Of a DNA stretch of 64,000 bases, positions 43,632 to 51,581 are shown one piece after another. The notes beneath the pieces are model-generated. The model worked only from the letters and a program-made list of their open reading frames with translations. It was not told where the DNA came from and searched no databases. Location: assembly GCA_025361205.1 (NCBI GenBank), contig JANYAS010000162.1, positions 1 through 64,000 on the forward strand, given 5' to 3'. How positions within the stretch are numbered: position 1 is the stretch's first letter; every line of letters begins with the position of its first letter. Origin of the DNA: Holophagaceae bacterium. GTDB lineage: Bacteria > Acidobacteriota > Holophagae > Holophagales > Holophagaceae. Made by a program: the position numbers and the translations under genes.

Positions 43632-45173
43632 TCAGCGGGCCGGTCCCGATCCCGCCAGCCGCCCCAATTCCAGGGCGAAGCGCACCTGCTGCATGAGGCC
43701 CTCGAAGTTCCAGGTGGGATCGTAGCGGTCCGTGGGCCGGTGGTATCTGTCCATGAAAGCCGCGGCCTGGGTCTGGGCGGCGGCCTTGTCACCCAGGTAG
43801 TCCCAGCCACCATCCAGGGAGAAGCCCGGCGACAGGGCCGGGACGCCGGCCTGGGCGAAGGGGAAGTGATCGGAGCGGAAGCAGAGGCCCGCCGGATCGG
43901 CCTTGGCGGGGGTGATGACCAGGCCGGTCGCGGCGGCCGCCTGGGCGCATAGGGCGCGGAGCCACGGCTCGGAGGACCCCAGCAGGCCGATGTCCCGGGT
44001 GGGTCCCACCACGTTGAGGCTTTCGAGGTTGATGTCCACCACCGTGCGGTCCAGGGGCCACAGCGGCGCGGCCACATAGGCTGACGAACCCAGCAGGCCC
44101 TGCTCCTCGGCGCAGGGGAAGAGGAACATCACGCTGCGGTTGAGGGGCCGGTGAACCATGACCTTCGCCAGGGCCAACACCGCCGCGCAGCCGGTGGCAT
44201 TGTCCACGGCGCCCGGGTAGATCGCGCCATCGGATCCCTTCCCGAAATGGTCCCAATGGGCGGAGTAGATCACCAGGTCCCGGGACAGGGTTGGGTCGCT
44301 GCCCCGCAGCAAGCCCGCCACATTCCACTGGTCCAGGGCCCGCACGGTCGAGTGCAGGGTCCCCTTGGCACGGATGGGCAGCGGCACCGGGTGAAAGCCC
44401 ACGGCGTCCGCCCCGGCGGCCAACGCCTGGAAATCCTGGCCCGCCAGGGCGAAGAGACGGGTGGCCGTAGCCTCGGTCAGCCAACCCTGCAGGGCCCCGG
44501 GTTGCCCCGAGCCCGCCCGCTGGAAGCGCTCCTGCACCCAGCCGTTCCGCACCACGGGCCAGCCGTAGCCGGCGGAGGCCTCCGTGTGCACCAGCAGGAC
44601 CCCGGCGGCACCCCGCCGGCGGGCTTCCTCGAACTTGTAGGTCCAGCGCCCATGGTAATTTTCGGGCTGGCAGCACAGCGGCATCGCGGGGCCCTGTTTC
44701 CGGTCGCCCACGAGCATGACCAGGATGCGGCCCTTCACGTCCAATCCCTTGTAGTCATCCCGGCTGCCGTCGGGGGCGGCGATGCCATGGCCCACGAACA
44801 CCAGGGGTGCGTCCACGGTCAGGGTGGATTCCGCCGCCGCCGCGCCCAGCACCAGGTCGCCACCCAGGATCGGTGCCAGGGAACCCTTCGGACCCTCGAA
44901 GAAGAAGCTGCTGGTGGTTGGGTCCAGTCGGCTACCGGACAGCCGGACCGCCTGACGGTAGCTGGCACCGTTCGCAGGGGTCAGGCCCAGGACCTGCAAC
45001 TGGGTCTCTAGGTACCGCACCGCCAGTTCCCCGCCTCGCTGCCCGGTGCCGCGGCCCTCAAGCACATCGTCGGCCAGAAAGGCCAGGTGGGCCCGGATCG
45101 CCCCTTCGTCCAGACCTGGCGCCTCGGCCAGCAGGGTGGAGCAGGCGAGGGCAGCACAAAGAATCAATCGCAT
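43632..45173 (-). CDS. Secreted M28-family metallopeptidase
   Basis: The 513-aa protein has a signal peptide (MRLILCAALACSTLLAEA), a PA domain inserted in the first half, and the M28 zinc motifs IYSAHWDHFG, GAVDNATGCAAVLAL, FLFPCAEEQGLLGS and FRSDHFPFAQAGVPALSPG. All five expected ligands and the catalytic Glu are present. It should be an extracytoplasmic amino- or carboxypeptidase. GGAG precedes the ATG at 45173. It is divergent from the tricorn-like protease, 119 bp away. Confidence 0.9.
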   Translation of the reverse strand: MRLILCAALACSTLLAEAPGLDEGAIRAHLAFLADDVLEGRGTGQRGGELAVRYLETQLQVLGLTPANGASYRQAVRLSGSRLDPTTSSFFFEGPKGSLAPILGGDLVLGAAAAESTLTVDAPLVFVGHGIAAPDGSRDDYKGLDVKGRILVMLVGDRKQGPAMPLCCQPENYHGRWTYKFEEARRRGAAGVLLVHTEASAGYGWPVVRNGWVQERFQRAGSGQPGALQGWLTEATATRLFALAGQDFQALAAGADAVGFHPVPLPIRAKGTLHSTVRALDQWNVAGLLRGSDPTLSRDLVIYSAHWDHFGKGSDGAIYPGAVDNATGCAAVLALAKVMVHRPLNRSVMFLFPCAEEQGLLGSSAYVAAPLWPLDRTVVDINLESLNVVGPTRDIGLLGSSEPWLRALCAQAAAATGLVITPAKADPAGLCFRSDHFPFAQAGVPALSPGFSLDGGWDYLGDKAAAQTQAAAFMDRYHRPTDRYDPTWNFEGLMQQVRFALELGRLAGSGPAR

Positions 45174-45292
45174 AGCAGGCTCCATGGCTCCACGATACCG
45201 GGGCCTGCCAAAGGCCAGGGGAAGCAGGACTCAACCATTCCCGGCTGCCGCGCGTAACATGCCTGGCCCCCCCCACGAGCCCGGAGACCCGC

Positions 45293-48200
45293 ATGCGCCT
45301 GCTTCCCTTTTTCGCCACGGCCATCGTCGTGGCGGCTGCCGTCAGCGCCACCGCCCAGATCGACGCCCGGCTCATGCGTTATCCCGATGTGTCGGGCACT
45401 CAGATCGCCTTCACCTACGCCAATGACATCTGGATTGTGCCCAAGGCCGGGGGCGTGGCCCAGCGCCTGTCCACCCCCAAGGGCGAGGAGTCCTTCCCGC
45501 GGTTCTCCCCCGACGGGAAGGAACTGGCCTTCAGCGCCAACTACGACGGCAACCTGGATGTCTACGTGTTGCCCGTGGGGGGCGGGATTCCCACCCGCGT
45601 CACCCACCACCCCATGGCTGACCGCCTGGTGGACTGGACGCCCGACGGCAAATCCCTGCTCTTCGCCTCCGGCATGGAATCCGGCAAGGATCGGTTCAAC
45701 AAGCTGTTCCGGGTGGCCAAGGAGGGCGGCCTGCCTGAGGCCCTGCCCCTGCCCTATGCGGAGTTCGGCGCCCTCTCTCCGGACGGGAAGGTCCTGGCCT
45801 ACCAGCCCGTGAGCACGGACTTCCGCACCTGGAAGCGCTACCGCGGCGGCATGGCCTCGGAGATCTGGTTCTACGACCTGGAGAAAAAGACCGCCAGTCG
45901 CCTGCCCAGCCTGGGCGGCTCCAACGATTCCATGCCCATGTGGCGGGGAGGAATGCTCTACTTCCTGTCGGACCGCGATGCGGTGAAGCGCAGCAACATC
46001 TGGTCCTACGACCTGGCCACCCAGGCCTTCAAGCAGATCACCTTCTTCAAGGAATTCGACGCCCACTTCCCTGCCATCGGACCCGACGACATCGTGGTCG
46101 AGGCTGGGGGCCGCCTCTACCGCATCGAACTGCCCTCCGAGAAGCTCACGGAGGTGAAGGTCGAAGTGATGACGGACCGGGCCACCCTGAAGCCTCGGGA
46201 GGAAAACGCCAGCCGCCTGCTGCGGCATCCGGATCTGTCCTTCCAGGGCAAGCGGGCGGTCTTCGAGGCCCGGGGCGAGATCTTTTCCGTGCCGGCAGAA
46301 AAGGGCTTTGTCATCAACCTCACCCGCACGCCCGGCAGCGCGGAACGGCACCCCGCCCTGTCCCAGGATGGCAAGCAGGTGGCCTACTTCAGCGACCGGA
46401 GCGGTGAATACGAACTCTGCGTGCGGCCTGCGGATGGCTCCGGCGAGGAGCGCCAGGTCACCCACATGGGCCCCGGCTTCCGGTACCGCATCTCCTGGTC
46501 CCCGGACGGCAAACACATCGTCTTCGCCGACCAGGCCATGCGCATCAACCTCTGCGACCTGGACACCGGCAAGGTACAGCAGGTGGACAAGGGCCTCTTC
46601 ATGTATGAGGACAACCTGGAGGCCTTCCGCGCCAGCTGGTCGCCCGATAGCCGCTGGTTCGCCTATGCCCGCGACACCGCCAACGGCAATAGCGTGGTGG
46701 CCCTCTACGACACCAAGACCGGCCAACGCCAGGATGTGACCTCGCCCTTCTACAATGCCGGGGATCCGGCCTTCGATCCCGACGGCAACTACCTGTTCCT
46801 GTCCACGGGCCAGCAGTTCAGCCCCACCTACAGCGACCTGGATGGCACCTGGATCTATGCGGCCACCACCCGCCTCGCCGCGCTGCCCCTGCGGAAAGAC
46901 GTGGCCTCCCCCATGGCCCCACGCAACGACGCCGAGGATGCCAAGGACGAGAAGAAGGAGGCCGAGGCCAAAAAGGAAGGGGAGAAGAAGAAGGACGGCG
47001 GCGACAAGCACGAGCCCCCCAAGCCCGTGGAAATCGACTTCGATGGCATCGAATCCCGCATGGTGCTGCTGCCACCCACGGCGGGCTACTACATGGATGT
47101 GGCGGCCGCCAAGGGCAAGCTGGCCTACCGGCGGGCCGCCCAGCTGGACCCCCAGAACCAGGGCGAGACCAAGGGCACGCTCTATGTCTATGACTTCGAA
47201 GAGCGGGAAGAGAAGGCTGTGCTCGCCGATCTCGATGGCGCCCTCCTCAGCGGCGATGGCAAGAAGGTCCTGGTGAAACGCAAGCTGGACTACGTTCTCG
47301 TGGACCTGAAGCCGGACCAGAAGTTCGAGAAGAAACTGCCCACCACTGACCTGCCGATGGTGGTGGATCCGCAGGCCGAATGGCAGCAGATCTTCGACGA
47401 TGCCTGGCGCCTGCAGCGCGACATGTTCTATGACCCGGGCCTGCACGGCGTGGATTGGAAAGCCATGAAGGTTCGCTACGGGAAGCTCATCAAGGACTGC
47501 GTCACCCGCGAGGATGTGAACTTCGTCATCGGCGAACTCATCTCCGAATTGAATGCCTCCCACACCTATCGCGGGGGCGGTGACCTCGAGGCGCCCACAC
47601 ACATGGACACGGGCCTGCTGGGGGTGGACTTCGCCCTTGAGAACGGCGGCTTCCGCATCAAGAAGATTCTCCGCGGGGCCGACTGGGACGCCCAGGTCCG
47701 GGGCCCCTTGGCCCAGCCCGGCCTGAAGGTGAAAGAGGGCGACTACCTCCTCGCCGTGAACCGCATCCCGCTGGATACCCGCAAGGACCCCTGGGCCGCC
47801 TTCCAGGGCCTGGCCGGCAAGACCGTGCTGCTCACCGTCAACGACCGCCCCTCGCTCGCGGGTGCCCATGACGTTTTGGTGGAGACCATCGCCAAGGAAT
47901 ACCAGCTCCGCTACTGGGACTGGATCGAGGCCAAGCGACGCTATGTGGAGAAGGCCACCCACGGCCGCCTCGGCTACATTTACGTGCCGGACACGGGCAT
48001 CGGCGGGCAGAACGATCTGGTGCGCCAGTTCCGGGGCCAGTGGGACAAGGCTGGGCTGATCATCGACGAACGCTTCAACAGTGGTGGCCAGATCCCGGAC
48101 CGCTTCGTGGAATTGCTCGGGCGCAAATCCTTCAACCACTATGCGGTGCGCGACGGGAGGGACTGGCAGTGGCCCGCCGTGGCCCATGATGGTCCCATGG

Positions 48201-48571
48201 CCATGCTCATCAACGGCTGGAGCGGCTCCGGTGGCGACTGTTTTCCCTTTCTCTTCAAGAAGGCTGGCCTCGGTCCTCTCATCGGCCGCCGCACCTGGGG
48301 CGGGCTCATTGGCATCAGCGGCGCCCCCGCCCTCATCGATGGCGGCAATGTGACCGTACCCACCTTCGGGATCTTCTCCAAGGAGGGCCAGTGGGTCATT
48401 GAGGGCTATGGCGTGGACCCAGACATCGAGGTCATGGACGATCCGGCCCTGCTGGCCCAGGGCCAGGATCCCCAGCTGGACCGGGCGATCCAGGAAGTCG
48501 AGGCGGCGATCAAGAAGAACCCGAGTAAGCCCACCTCAAAGCCCACCTATCCCAACCGTTCCGGCTATTGA
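45293..48571 (+). CDS. Tricorn protease homologue, S41 family, exported
   Basis: The 1092-aa protein has a signal peptide (MRLLPFFATAIVVAAAVSAT-AQ), two N-terminal propellers (MRYPDVSGTQIAFTYANDIW, FSPDGKELAFSANYDGN, YRISWSPDGKHIVFADQ), a Lys/Glu-rich linker (DEKKEAEAKKEGEKKKDGG, about residue 550), the C1 core domain (DAWRLQRDMFYDPGLHGVDW), His in NASHTYRGGGD, a PDZ domain, and the catalytic serine in NGWSGSGGDCFPFLFKKAGL (about residue 975). Tricorn-type enzymes cut peptides released by other proteases. The secreted M28 peptidase on the other strand fits a shared peptide-degradation role. Confidence 0.92.
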   Translation: MRLLPFFATAIVVAAAVSATAQIDARLMRYPDVSGTQIAFTYANDIWIVPKAGGVAQRLSTPKGEESFPRFSPDGKELAFSANYDGNLDVYVLPVGGGIPTRVTHHPMADRLVDWTPDGKSLLFASGMESGKDRFNKLFRVAKEGGLPEALPLPYAEFGALSPDGKVLAYQPVSTDFRTWKRYRGGMASEIWFYDLEKKTASRLPSLGGSNDSMPMWRGGMLYFLSDRDAVKRSNIWSYDLATQAFKQITFFKEFDAHFPAIGPDDIVVEAGGRLYRIELPSEKLTEVKVEVMTDRATLKPREENASRLLRHPDLSFQGKRAVFEARGEIFSVPAEKGFVINLTRTPGSAERHPALSQDGKQVAYFSDRSGEYELCVRPADGSGEERQVTHMGPGFRYRISWSPDGKHIVFADQAMRINLCDLDTGKVQQVDKGLFMYEDNLEAFRASWSPDSRWFAYARDTANGNSVVALYDTKTGQRQDVTSPFYNAGDPAFDPDGNYLFLSTGQQFSPTYSDLDGTWIYAATTRLAALPLRKDVASPMAPRNDAEDAKDEKKEAEAKKEGEKKKDGGDKHEPPKPVEIDFDGIESRMVLLPPTAGYYMDVAAAKGKLAYRRAAQLDPQNQGETKGTLYVYDFEEREEKAVLADLDGALLSGDGKKVLVKRKLDYVLVDLKPDQKFEKKLPTTDLPMVVDPQAEWQQIFDDAWRLQRDMFYDPGLHGVDWKAMKVRYGKLIKDCVTREDVNFVIGELISELNASHTYRGGGDLEAPTHMDTGLLGVDFALENGGFRIKKILRGADWDAQVRGPLAQPGLKVKEGDYLLAVNRIPLDTRKDPWAAFQGLAGKTVLLTVNDRPSLAGAHDVLVETIAKEYQLRYWDWIEAKRRYVEKATHGRLGYIYVPDTGIGGQNDLVRQFRGQWDKAGLIIDERFNSGGQIPDRFVELLGRKSFNHYAVRDGRDWQWPAVAHDGPMAMLINGWSGSGGDCFPFLFKKAGLGPLIGRRTWGGLIGISGAPALIDGGNVTVPTFGIFSKEGQWVIEGYGVDPDIEVMDDPALLAQGQDPQLDRAIQEVEAAIKKNPSKPTSKPTYPNRSGY

Positions 48572-48585
48572 ATCAGCCTTGCGAT

Positions 48586-48615
48586 ACCTGTACCCCGCAA
48601 CCGCGGGGTACAGGT
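48586..48615. terminator. Bidirectional hairpin terminator
   Basis: A perfect 13-bp stem (ACCTGTACCCCGC / GCGGGGTACAGGT) with a 4-nt loop sits between convergent genes ending at 48571 and 48624. T-runs are weak on both sides. Confidence 0.6.
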
Positions 48616-48623
48616 TCTGACTT

Positions 48624-49382
48624 CTAGAAGATCTCCTTGAAGAAATCCTTCATGTGCTGCCAGCTGCGACGGTGGGCCGCTTCGTTGTAGGCGGCGCCCT
48701 TGCTGTTGTCGTTGCCGGCCTCCTTTTGGGTGAAGGCGTGGACCGCGCCCGCGTAGGCCACGAACACGAAATCCGCCTTGGCCTTGCGCATCTCGTCCTG
48801 GAAGGCGGCCACCTCCTTGGCGGGCACGAAGGGATCGTCGGCCCCATGGCAGACCAGCACCTTGGCACTGATCGGCCCGGGAACAAAGCCCACCGGAACA
48901 TCCAGTCCCCCATGGAAGGACACCACGCCCTTCACGGGTAGGCCGGCCCGGGCGGCCTCCAGGGCCCCGGTCCCGCCGAAGCAAAAGCCGATGACCGCCA
49001 GGCGGGACGCGTCCACACCTGGTTGCGCCTTCAGTGTCTCGAGGGCGGCGGTGATGCGGCGGCGGTACAGGGCCCGGTCGCCCTTGTAGGCTCCGGCCAG
49101 CTTGCCGGCCTCGCCCGTGTTCTTGGGTCGCACGCCCTCGCCGTAGATGTCCGCCGCCAGGGCCACGTAGCCCAGCTTCGCCAGGTCGTCTGAGACCTGG
49201 CGCTCATGGTCGGTCAGGCCCATCCACTGGTGGATGACCACCACGCCCGGCACCTTGCCCGTGGCCACGGCGGGCCGGGCGAGGTAGCCGGCGAGCTTGG
49301 TGGCACCGTCCGAGTAGCCGAGCGGCTGCCCCGCAAAGACAGGAAGGGCGGCAAGGGAAAGGGCGAGGGCGGTGCGGCGCAT
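48624..49382 (-). CDS. Exported dienelactone hydrolase family protein
   Basis: The 252-aa protein has a short signal peptide (MRRTALALSLAALPVFA-GQ) and an alpha/beta hydrolase domain with the dienelactone hydrolase triad: Cys in VIGFCFGGTGAL, Asp in CHGADDPFVP and His in GAVHAFTQ. VVVIHQWMGLTDHERQVSDD is the conserved early strand-loop. Substrate unknown; the export signal suggests a role outside the cytoplasm. Confidence 0.87.
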   Translation of the reverse strand: MRRTALALSLAALPVFAGQPLGYSDGATKLAGYLARPAVATGKVPGVVVIHQWMGLTDHERQVSDDLAKLGYVALAADIYGEGVRPKNTGEAGKLAGAYKGDRALYRRRITAALETLKAQPGVDASRLAVIGFCFGGTGALEAARAGLPVKGVVSFHGGLDVPVGFVPGPISAKVLVCHGADDPFVPAKEVAAFQDEMRKAKADFVFVAYAGAVHAFTQKEAGNDNSKGAAYNEAAHRRSWQHMKDFFKEIF

Positions 49383-49433
49383 GGGGCCTCCTGGGTGGGG
49401 AAACCGATCCTATAGCCATTTGCTTCTGCCGAC

Positions 49434-49598
49434 CAGACTCAGCTTGAAACAGGGAACCGCGAAAATCGCGAAACGCCCTTAGGGCGCGCGAAAGCCGACT
49501 GGGGATGCTCCCGCCTTCATAGAAAGGGCAAACCGCCCTTAATTATTTCGTCTTCTTTCGCGTCTTTTCGCGGTTCCATGATTTGAAAAGGTTGCAAG
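49434..49598. repeat. Nested inverted-repeat cassette B (CGCGAAA type)
   Basis: The left arm CAGACTCAGCTTGAAACAGG then GAACCGCGAAAATCGCGAAACG; the right arm read on the complement gives GGAACCGCGAAAAGACGCGAAAG. Inside are GCCCTTAGGGC and AAAGGGCAAACCGCCCTT. The left arm matches the complement of the right arm of cassette A over about 45 nt, so A and B are copies of one family. Confidence 0.65.
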
Positions 49599-49602
49599 CC
49601 CC

Positions 49603-50058
49603 TCAGCGCCCAGTGCTGCCGTAGCCGCCTTCGCCCCGCGCCGTGTCGCCCAGGGCCTCGACAGTGGGTTCGGCAAGCCAGGTCCAGCTCGCCACCGGGG
49701 CCACCAGCAGCTGGGCGATGCGCTCGCCCCGGCGCAGTTCGAAGGGCGCCTCGCCGTGGTTGATGAGCAGCACCGCCACTTCGCCGCGGTAGTCGGCATC
49801 GATGGTGCCCGGCGCGTTCAGCACGGTGAGTCCATGCCGCAGGGCCAGCCCCGACCGGGGGCGCACCTGGGCTTCGAACCCGGGCGGAATGGCCAGCACC
49901 AGCCCCGTGGGCACGAGACGCCGCTGCCCCGGAGCGAGGGTCCAGATCTCGCCTTCGGGAATCGCCGCCGGCAGGTCCATCCCCGCCGCGTGGGCCGTGG
50001 CGGCCGCGGGCAGGTCGAGGCCGAGGCCGTGGGGGAGCTGGTGGACGGGGATGCGCAT
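49603..50058 (-). CDS. dut: dUTP diphosphatase
   Basis: The 151-aa trimeric dUTPase has all five motifs: AAGMDLPAA (I), [11 protein letters not shown] (II), [20 protein letters not shown] (III), [12 protein letters not shown] (IV) and the C-terminal arm [11 protein letters not shown] (V). It hydrolyses dUTP to dUMP and prevents uracil incorporation. Cassettes B and E flank the gene closely: B ends 5 nt after the stop and E begins 13 nt before the start, leaving little room for a separate promoter. Confidence 0.95.
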   Translation of the reverse strand: MRIPVHQLPHGLGLDLPAAATAHAAGMDLPAAIPEGEIWTLAPGQRRLVPTGLVLAIPPGFEAQVRPRSGLALRHGLTVLNAPGTIDADYRGEVAVLLINHGEAPFELRRGERIAQLLVAPVASWTWLAEPTVEALGDTARGEGGYGSTGR

Positions 50059-50070
50059 TCAAAAAGATTC

Positions 50071-50256
50071 AACGCAAAGGCGCAAAGAGCAAAGAGCAAA
50101 GATCGAATCCACAGATTTCACCGATTCTACAGATGGAATTTCAGACTGGCCACGGCCTTGGTTTTCAATCCGTGTGAATCTGTGCAATCTGTGGATGCAA
50201 GGCTGTTTCTGCGTCATCTGCGAAATCTGCGGTTCCATGTTTTCTTTGCTCCGTGG
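50071..50256. repeat. Nested inverted-repeat cassette E (GCAAAG / CACAGAT type)
   Basis: The left side has two kinds of word in series: ACGCAAAGGCGCAAAGAGCA then ATCCACAGATTTCACCGATT. The right side has the matching inverse CGTGTGAATCTGTGCAATCTGTGGAT, then GCGTCATCTGCGAAATCTGCGG and TTTCTTTGCTCCGTGG. The cassette fills almost all of the space between rlmN and dut. Confidence 0.65.
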
Positions 50257-50258
50257 AA

Positions 50259-51332
50259 TCACTTTCCCTTCACCAGCTGCCCGCACGCCCCCTGCACGTC
50301 GCGCCCCCGGCTGCGGCGGACGGTGACGAAGCAGCCGCAGACCTTGAGCCAGTCGGAGAATTGCTGGACGCGGTTCTCGTCGGGTTGGCGGAAGGGGCTC
50401 GCATCGTGTTCGTTCATGGGGATGACGTTCACGTTGTGGCCACGGCGCAGGTCGCCCAGCCAGGCCGATAGGCGTTCCGCGTCGGCTTCGGTATCGTTTT
50501 CGCCCGCGATCAGCACGTACTCGAAAGTGAACTTCTCGCCGCGGCGCAGGCCCCAGACGTCCAGGGCCTGCCTCAGCCGGGCCAGGTTCCACACGCGGTT
50601 CAGGGGCATGGTGCGGCTGCGGGCCTCGTCCGTGGTGGCGTTGAGGCTGAGGGCCAGGTTGGGGCGCGGATTCATGGCCGCCAGTTTCTCGATGCCGCTC
50701 ACCAGGCCCGCAGTGCTGACCGTAATGCGGCCCTTGCCGAGCCCCAGCCCTGCCGGATGGCACAGGAGCCGGATGGCGCGATGCAGGTGGTCCAGGTTGT
50801 GCAGGGGCTCGCCCATACCCATGAACACCAGGGTCAGCTCATGTCCGCGGTTGGGACCCAAGTCCGCCATCAGGGTCAGCACCTGGCCCAGGATCTCCCC
50901 GGGTTGCAGGTTCCGCAGAATGCTCATGCTGCCCGTGGCGCAGAAGGTGCAGCCCATGGCGCAGCCCACTTGGCTGGAGAGGCAGTAGGTGACCCGGGGG
51001 TTGCGCACCTTCCGCGGCATGTGGACCGCTTCGATGCGCTTCCCGTCCCCCAGTTCCAGGGCCAGCTTCGTGGATCCGTCCGATGAGGGCTGCCGCTCCA
51101 CGATGCGCGGCAGGCGCAGATCCGCCACGCCCTCCAGCCAAGGGAGAATGACGGGCCCCAGCACCGGCGCCTGATCCTTCCAGGTCCAGGGCCGGTGCAG
51201 GCGGCGGAAGGTCTCCAGGGCGCTGCCGGGGCAGCCCAGGGCTGCGAGTTCCTCCGGGAACAGCGACCACGCCGAGGGCAGGCCCTCCCGTTCGGGGGCG
51301 GGGCGGTCCCAGGGGTTCATCGTCTTGCCCAT
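50259..51332 (-). CDS. rlmN: 23S rRNA/tRNA adenine-C2 methyltransferase RlmN
   Basis: The 357-aa radical SAM enzyme methylates C2 of A2503 in 23S rRNA and A37 in some tRNAs. The cluster motif CAMGCTFCATG (C-x3-C-x2-C) is preceded by CLSSQVGC; GMGEPLHNLDH, the substrate region LSLNATTDEARSRTMPLN and the conserved resolving Cys in VQGACGQL are all present. Start choice is uncertain: ATG 51332 or 51320, or GTG 51356; none has a strong Shine-Dalgarno. Cassettes E and F flank it. Confidence 0.92.
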   Translation of the reverse strand: MGKTMNPWDRPAPEREGLPSAWSLFPEELAALGCPGSALETFRRLHRPWTWKDQAPVLGPVILPWLEGVADLRLPRIVERQPSSDGSTKLALELGDGKRIEAVHMPRKVRNPRVTYCLSSQVGCAMGCTFCATGSMSILRNLQPGEILGQVLTLMADLGPNRGHELTLVFMGMGEPLHNLDHLHRAIRLLCHPAGLGLGKGRITVSTAGLVSGIEKLAAMNPRPNLALSLNATTDEARSRTMPLNRVWNLARLRQALDVWGLRRGEKFTFEYVLIAGENDTEADAERLSAWLGDLRRGHNVNVIPMNEHDASPFRQPDENRVQQFSDWLKVCGCFVTVRRSRGRDVQGACGQLVKGK

Positions 51333-51370
51333 CAACGCGGACAGGGGAGGGGACACAAGGCGTTAAAGGA

Positions 51371-51480
51371 ATTTTTTAACCACCGATGAACACCGATGAA
51401 TACCGATGAATGCAATTCAAAATCAGTCTTTAGCGGTGTCCATCGGTGTTCATCGGTGGACATTTCTTCGTTTGTAGTGG
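51371..51480. repeat. Nested inverted-repeat cassette F (CACCGATGAA type)
   Basis: Three near-perfect copies, CACCGATGAA CACCGATGAA TACCGATGAA (51381-51410), are followed after about 20 nt by the inverse GCGGTGTCCATCGGTGTTCATCGGTGG (51433-51459). It lies between rlmN and the M16 peptidase. Confidence 0.75.
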
Positions 51481-51581
51481 GTCGATCCATGCCCAAAGCC
51501 TGAGAGGCACCGTACACGCCTGCCGTGGAACGGTGTGTCTCTCGCGACCGGCCCGTTCGGTGTTCAGTGGAGGATCCCATC

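Noticed and set aside
45164-48187. 1007-aa minus-strand ORF opposite the tricorn-like gene
   Set aside because: Antisense shadow of a high-GC gene: low-complexity composition rich in Gly, Val, His and Gln, no motif, no ribosome binding site.
51381-51459. Possible CRISPR array (CACCGATGAA repeats)
   Set aside because: Repeats are 10 nt, contiguous, without spacers, and the second set is inverted. The cassettes at 42.4 and 50.1 kb fail for the same reason.
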